Assembly: GCF_004197395.1 (NCBI RefSeq)
Contig: NZ_SELS01000008.1
Location: 1-64,000 of the forward strand
DNA length: 64,000 nt
From: Paraburkholderia sp. UYCP14C
GTDB lineage: Bacteria; Pseudomonadota; Gammaproteobacteria; Burkholderiales; Burkholderiaceae
Direction: 5' to 3'
Shown: positions 60,547 to 64,000 of the stretch, one piece after another
Numbering within the stretch: the first letter of the stretch is position 1
How the letters are laid out: each line of letters starts with the position of its first letter
Position numbers and translations under genes: made by a program
Notes under the pieces: model-generated
Seen by the model: only the letters and a program-made list of their open reading frames with translations
Database searches by the model: none
Told to the model about the DNA's origin: nothing

Positions 60547-60581
60547 CCCGTTACCGGTGCGCCGGTGGCGGGCTTTTTTTT
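60547..60581 (+). terminator. Intrinsic terminator after the histone-like gene
   Basis: CCCG..ACCGG pairs with CCGGT..CGGG (60547-60557 with 60562-60572, two T/G wobbles), followed by eight T residues. Confidence 0.85.
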
Positions 60582-60689
60582 GCCCGTCGCCCCAAAAGAA
60601 AAACACGCATGGCCTCGTGAGGGCGCATGCGTGTGATGTCGTCGTTGCGGCGCTGAGCGACGCGCTGCGGTGCGAGAGGGGAGCTGCGC

Positions 60690-61166
60690 CTAGTGCGTGA
60701 CGCGCGTGACGCCGCCGCTCGACAGCAGTCTCACGCGATCGCCGGCGCGGAAGATTTCGCCGGTAGAGGTTTGGGTGACCGCGCGCATGTCGCCGTTATC
60801 GAGCCGCACGGTGATTTCGATGCCGTCGCGCATCGCGACGCGGTTTTCGACTGCGTTGCCGGCGACCGCACCGCCGATGCCGCCGACGATACCCGTCGCG
60901 ACCGAGCCGCGCCCGCCGCCGATCGAACTGCCGGCGAGCGCACCGAGCGCCGCGCCACCGAGTGCGCCGACCCCGCTCGGCTGACCGTTGTTCGTGCTGA
61001 TCCGCACCGCGCGCACGCTTTCGACCGTGGCCATGCGAACCGTCTGTTCACGCTGCGCCTGCGAAGCGGTGAAAACGTCGGGAGAGCTGCTGTTGACCGC
61101 ACACCCCGACATGGCCAGCGAACCGGCTATCAAGGCGGCGACGATCAGGCGACTCGATGTTCTCAT
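60690..61166 (-). CDS. Glycine-zipper outer-membrane lipoprotein (SlyB/17-kDa antigen-like)
   Basis: A 158-residue lipoprotein. The signal ends in LAMSGC, so Cys 22 would be lipidated. A glycine-zipper pair of helices follows (GVGALGGAALGALAGSSIGGG and VATGIVGGIGGAVAGNAVENR, about 70-110), then a small C-terminal beta domain (EITVRLDNGDMRAVTQ...). This matches the Pcp/SlyB-type family thought to stabilise the outer membrane. ATG 61166 is chosen, with GGGAG about 8 nt upstream. It could be cotranscribed with the kinase 25 nt upstream. Confidence 0.83.
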   Translation of the reverse strand: MRTSSRLIVAALIAGSLAMSGCAVNSSSPDVFTASQAQREQTVRMATVESVRAVRISTNNGQPSGVGALGGAALGALAGSSIGGGRGSVATGIVGGIGGAVAGNAVENRVAMRDGIEITVRLDNGDMRAVTQTSTGEIFRAGDRVRLLSSGGVTRVTH

Positions 61167-61191
61167 TCCCAAACTCCCATAGCACGCGATA

Positions 61192-62130
61192 TCAGTGCAG
61201 GTCGTATCCGAAGGCCTGCTTGAACCGCTCGTTGATTTCCGCCCGGCTGGGCGCGTAGTTTTGCGGGCCTTGATGCTCGATCTTCAGTGCGCCCATCAGA
61301 CTGGCGAGACGGCCGGTCGTGGCCCAACCGAGGCCCTTCTCGATACCGTACAGCAAGCCGCCGCGAAACGCGTCGCCGCAACCGGTGGGATCGAGCACCT
61401 GCTTTGCCGTGACAGCCGGAATGTCTTCGATGCCGCCGCCGTGATGGATCTGGGCGCCTTTCTCGCCGAGCGTGATGATCAGCGCGTCGACCTTGCTGGC
61501 GATCTGTTCGATCGACCAGCCGGTCTTGTTGCTCACCAGCGCGGCTTCGTAATCGTTGACCGCAACATAGGTAGCAAGTTCAATGATGCGCCGCAGCGTC
61601 TCGCCGTCGAACAGCGGCAAGCCCTGGCCCGGATCGAAGATGAACGGCACGCCCGCGGCAGCGAGCTGTTCGGAGTGCTGAACCATGCCGTCGTAGCCGT
61701 CCGGCGCGACGATGCCGAGCGTGAGGCCTTTCACTTCGTCGGCGCGGTTCTGATGCGATTGCATCATCGCGCCCGGGTGGAACGCGGTGATCTGGTTGTT
61801 CTCGAGGTCGGTCGTGATCATCGCCTGTGCCGAGTAGGCGTCGGGCACGACGAGCACGTTTTCCGTCGACAGGCCCAGCTGCGCGAGCCGGTCCATATAG
61901 AGCTGCGCGTCGACTGCGCCGATCGCGCCCATGATGCGCGCGTCGCCGCCGAGCAGATTCAGCGCATAGGCGATGTTGCCCGCGCAGCCGCCGAACTCGC
62001 GGCGCATGGTCGGCACGAGAAAGCTCACGTTCAGGATGTGGACCTGCTCCGGCAGGATGTGCTCCCGAAAGCGGCCTTCGAAGGTCATGATGTTGTCGTA
62101 CGCGAGCGAGCCGCAGATGAGCGTAGCCAA
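61192..62130 (-). CDS. PfkB family nucleoside (adenosine) kinase
   Basis: A 312-residue ribokinase-superfamily enzyme. GGCAGNIAYALNLLGG near 45-60 is PfkB signature 1; signature 2 DPTGCGDAFRGG near 250 holds the catalytic Asp and anion hole. The whole sequence closely resembles the nucleoside kinase characterised from Burkholderia thailandensis, so purine nucleosides are the likely substrates; this rests on memory of that family. TTG 62130 is the start (ATLICGSLAYDN follows) with AGGAACG upstream; the ATG 15 codons further 5' would lack a family match. Confidence 0.85.
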   Translation of the reverse strand: MATLICGSLAYDNIMTFEGRFREHILPEQVHILNVSFLVPTMRREFGGCAGNIAYALNLLGGDARIMGAIGAVDAQLYMDRLAQLGLSTENVLVVPDAYSAQAMITTDLENNQITAFHPGAMMQSHQNRADEVKGLTLGIVAPDGYDGMVQHSEQLAAAGVPFIFDPGQGLPLFDGETLRRIIELATYVAVNDYEAALVSNKTGWSIEQIASKVDALIITLGEKGAQIHHGGGIEDIPAVTAKQVLDPTGCGDAFRGGLLYGIEKGLGWATTGRLASLMGALKIEHQGPQNYAPSRAEINERFKQAFGYDLH

Positions 62131-62225
62131 GGCGAGCGTTCCTGTATCAAAGCGGTGGGAAGAGACGCGACGCACCGACGGCGCCGCGCGCGAGGCGCGG
62201 TGCCGTCGGTCGTGCGCGAGAGGGC

Positions 62226-62726
62226 TTACTTCAGCGCGGCGAGCGCTGCGTCGTAGTTCGGCTCGTTCTTGATCTCGCCGACCAGTTCGGCGTGCACGAC
62301 CTTGTCGTTCTCGTCGAGCACCACGACCGCGCGCGCGGTCAGGCCGGTCAACGGGCCGCTTGTCACATCGACGCCGTACGCTTGCGCGAACTCATGGCCG
62401 CGGAACGTCGATGCGGTCACCACGTTCTCGATGCCCTCGGTCGTGCAGAAGCGCGATGCCGCGAACGGCAGGTCGCCCGACACGACGATCACGGCCGTGT
62501 TACTGAGCTTCGCGGCGGCTTCGTTGAACTTGCGCGTCGACGTCGCGCAGGTCGGCGTGTCGAGACTCGGGACGATGTTGAGCACTTTGCGCTTGCCGGC
62601 GAAGTCGGCGAGCGTCAGCGGCTTCAGGTCCTTGCCGACCAGCGAGAACGCGGCGGCCTGCTGGCCGACCGACGGGAACGTGCCGCTTACTTCGATCGGG
62701 TTGCCACCCAGCGTGACTTGACTCAT
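62226..62726 (-). CDS. tpx: Thiol peroxidase Tpx (atypical 2-Cys peroxiredoxin)
   Basis: A 166-residue peroxidase that removes organic peroxides and H2O2 with thioredoxin. The peroxidatic Cys is C60 in [15 protein letters not shown] and the resolving Cys is C94 in [31 protein letters not shown] at the N terminus is characteristic. It lies 95 nt before the nucleoside kinase start on the same strand. Confidence 0.96.
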   Translation of the reverse strand: MSQVTLGGNPIEVSGTFPSVGQQAAAFSLVGKDLKPLTLADFAGKRKVLNIVPSLDTPTCATSTRKFNEAAAKLSNTAVIVVSGDLPFAASRFCTTEGIENVVTASTFRGHEFAQAYGVDVTSGPLTGLTARAVVVLDENDKVVHAELVGEIKNEPNYDAALAALK

Positions 62727-62798
62727 GTGTTGTGCTCCGAAAAGGGCGTCAGTGACGACAATGATGCGCCCGCTCGAGGGCGGGCGCGCGAGGGTGCG

Positions 62799-64000
62799 TT
62801 ACGGATAAAAAATCTGAACGCGGAAATTGGAGGCGATCGCGCTGCCGGTGTCGAGGTGCACGATCATCGTCTGCGTCGCATGCGCAGGCAGGCCGGCCGC
62901 GATCACGGTGCCGGGCGGCACGTAATCCTGCGGCCACAGCACGCGTCGCACCGCGACGTTGTTCTGATCGTCGAGCAGCGTCAGTTCGATCGCGGGGTAG
63001 GCGAGCGCGATGTTCAGGCGGTTGTGCAGCGGCATCTTCAGTTCGAGCTTGTGCGGGCCATCGATCTGCCGCAGATCGGACGGCTCGACCAGCAGGCCTT
63101 CGATGTCGTGCGGCGGTGTCAGCTGACAGCCCAGATGCGCGCAGGCCTGCGCGTACAGTATTTGCGAGCGCGGCAGGTTGACCATCACGGTCTCGCGTTG
63201 CCACCACGCGAGTTGCGCGAGCAGCGCAATCACGAGCAGCGCCGCAAGCACCACGCCGGCAACGATCCAGCCGACGCGTCCGGCGTCCGCGGGGCGGGTT
63301 TCGCGCATGACCGGGAACGGGTCGGCGCCATCGCCGACGGGAGGGTTGACCGAGAACGGCTCGCCGCTCGATGGGGCGGGCGAAGGACCGCCCGGCGGGC
63401 GCGGGCCGCCGGTACCGCCGGCGCCAAAGGCACCCGCGGTAGCCGCGACACCTGCAGCACCCGCGGCAGCGCCCAGGCCTGCTGCGGCGCCGAAGCTAGC
63501 CGCCCCCGCACCGACCGGGCCGAAGCGCGGTTCGTTGTCGGGCATGCCACGCAGATTCGCTGGTTCGCGCAGAGCCGGTTCATCGAGCGTGGACGGCTCG
63601 GGCCGGCCGATCTTGTGCCAGACGCGCGGTGCTTCGTCTTCGACGCGCGGTGGGGCAGTAGAGGCGGTGGGCGCAGCCGCCGCGGCGGGCGCGACGACGG
63701 GTGGCTGATGAACCGTGTCGTCGGCGGGATAGGCAAACGGTTCGAGTGGCGCGTCGGCCAGCGTCGGCTCATCGTCCGCAGGTAGTGGTGCGGTGAACGC
63801 GCCGGCGCGCAACTCAGGTTCGGTTGCCTCGCGCGAAGCGCCCGACGTGACCGCCGCGTGCTCGTTGCCAAGCGGCAGCGGCGCGAGCGGTACGCTGTTC
63901 GCCTGGTCGCGTAAACGGTTGTCGAGCGTGCTGGTGGAAAAGCGGGTGGAGACCTGTTCCGAAGCCGGCGCCCACGCGTCCGATACGTTGCCGCTGAAGT
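62799..64000 (-). CDS. DUF3426 domain protein, N-terminal part outside window
   Basis: The reading frame is open from the stop at 62799 to the window edge, so at least 400 residues are encoded and the start lies beyond 64000. A long Pro/Ala/Glu-rich linker leads to one membrane helix (GWIVAGVVLAALLVIALLAQLAWW). The C-terminal DUF3426 domain follows, with LPRSQILYAQACAHLGCQL and LTLLDDQNNVAVRRVLWPQDYV. Family members start with a small zinc ribbon, which would be off the right edge. In Burkholderia such a gene usually stands next to prmA. Function is unknown. Confidence 0.85.
   Translation of the reverse strand, partial: FSGNVSDAWAPASEQVSTRFSTSTLDNRLRDQANSVPLAPLPLGNEHAAVTSGASREATEPELRAGAFTAPLPADDEPTLADAPLEPFAYPADDTVHQPPVVAPAAAAAPTASTAPPRVEDEAPRVWHKIGRPEPSTLDEPALREPANLRGMPDNEPRFGPVGAGAASFGAAAGLGAAAGAAGVAATAGAFGAGGTGGPRPPGGPSPAPSSGEPFSVNPPVGDGADPFPVMRETRPADAGRVGWIVAGVVLAALLVIALLAQLAWWQRETVMVNLPRSQILYAQACAHLGCQLTPPHDIEGLLVEPSDLRQIDGPHKLELKMPLHNRLNIALAYPAIELTLLDDQNNVAVRRVLWPQDYVPPGTVIAAGLPAHATQTMIVHLDTGSAIASNFRVQIFYP

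Overview
The window is a gene-dense, GC-rich stretch of a betaproteobacterial chromosome, most like Burkholderiaceae (Paraburkholderia/Burkholderia type). The assignment rests on gene order and family resemblance, not on a database search. Supporting signs are a complete dcw cluster followed by lpxC, dciA and secA, a pilBCD-coaE-zapD-yacG block, a Coq7 ubiquinone hydroxylase, a classical porin, a PfkB nucleoside kinase of the Burkholderia type, and a Lys/Ala-repeat histone-H1-like protein. Nearly everything is housekeeping. I see no insertion sequence, prophage, integron, CRISPR array or defence island.

Layout. 1-126: the 3' end of a 5S rRNA and its terminator, so an rrn operon lies to the left. 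198-5481: an M20 amidohydrolase, an orphan molybdopterin oxidoreductase and fadD. 5607-7750: a porin and coq7. 8069-25607: the dcw cluster (mraZ, rsmH, ftsL, ftsI, murE, murF, mraY, murD, ftsW, murG, murC, ddl, ftsQ, ftsA, ftsZ), all on +, with seven ATGA-type stop/start overlaps. 25872-33977: a peroxiredoxin, lpxC, dciA (reverse strand), secA, argJ, a DUF815 ATPase and mutT. 34064-39461 (reverse): pilB, pilC, pilD, coaE, zapD, yacG. 39609-42268 (reverse): a CorC-like protein, tRNA-Pro(CGG) and octaprenyl diphosphate synthase. 42554-45697: rplU, rpmA, obgE, proB. 45821-49856: a CNP1-like lipoprotein, rppH, proS and a MarC protein. 49974-53969: an Hpt-type phosphoribosyltransferase, ffh, a CcsA-like membrane protein, a PP0621-like protein and ampD. 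54505-59400: nrdA and nrdB. 59835-64000: the histone-like protein, a glycine-zipper lipoprotein, a nucleoside kinase, tpx and a truncated DUF3426 protein.

Functionally the window joins cell-wall precursor synthesis (murC-F, mraY, murG, ddl), septation (ftsL/I/W/Q/A/Z, zapD), lipid A synthesis (lpxC), protein export (secA, ffh), undecaprenyl-linked recycling sensing (ampD) and dNTP supply (nrdAB).

The most informative non-coding sequence is regulatory. A four-repeat MraZ operator lies on the dcw promoter. The nrdA upstream region carries a sigma70-like promoter, two NrdR-type boxes exactly 31 bp apart and four same-strand DnaA-box-like 9-mers. The 657-bp gap between nrdA and nrdB is unusually structured, with perfect inverted repeats and three tandem 13-bp repeats. 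I found no clearly new multi-gene system; the nrd region is the best candidate for something not fully described.
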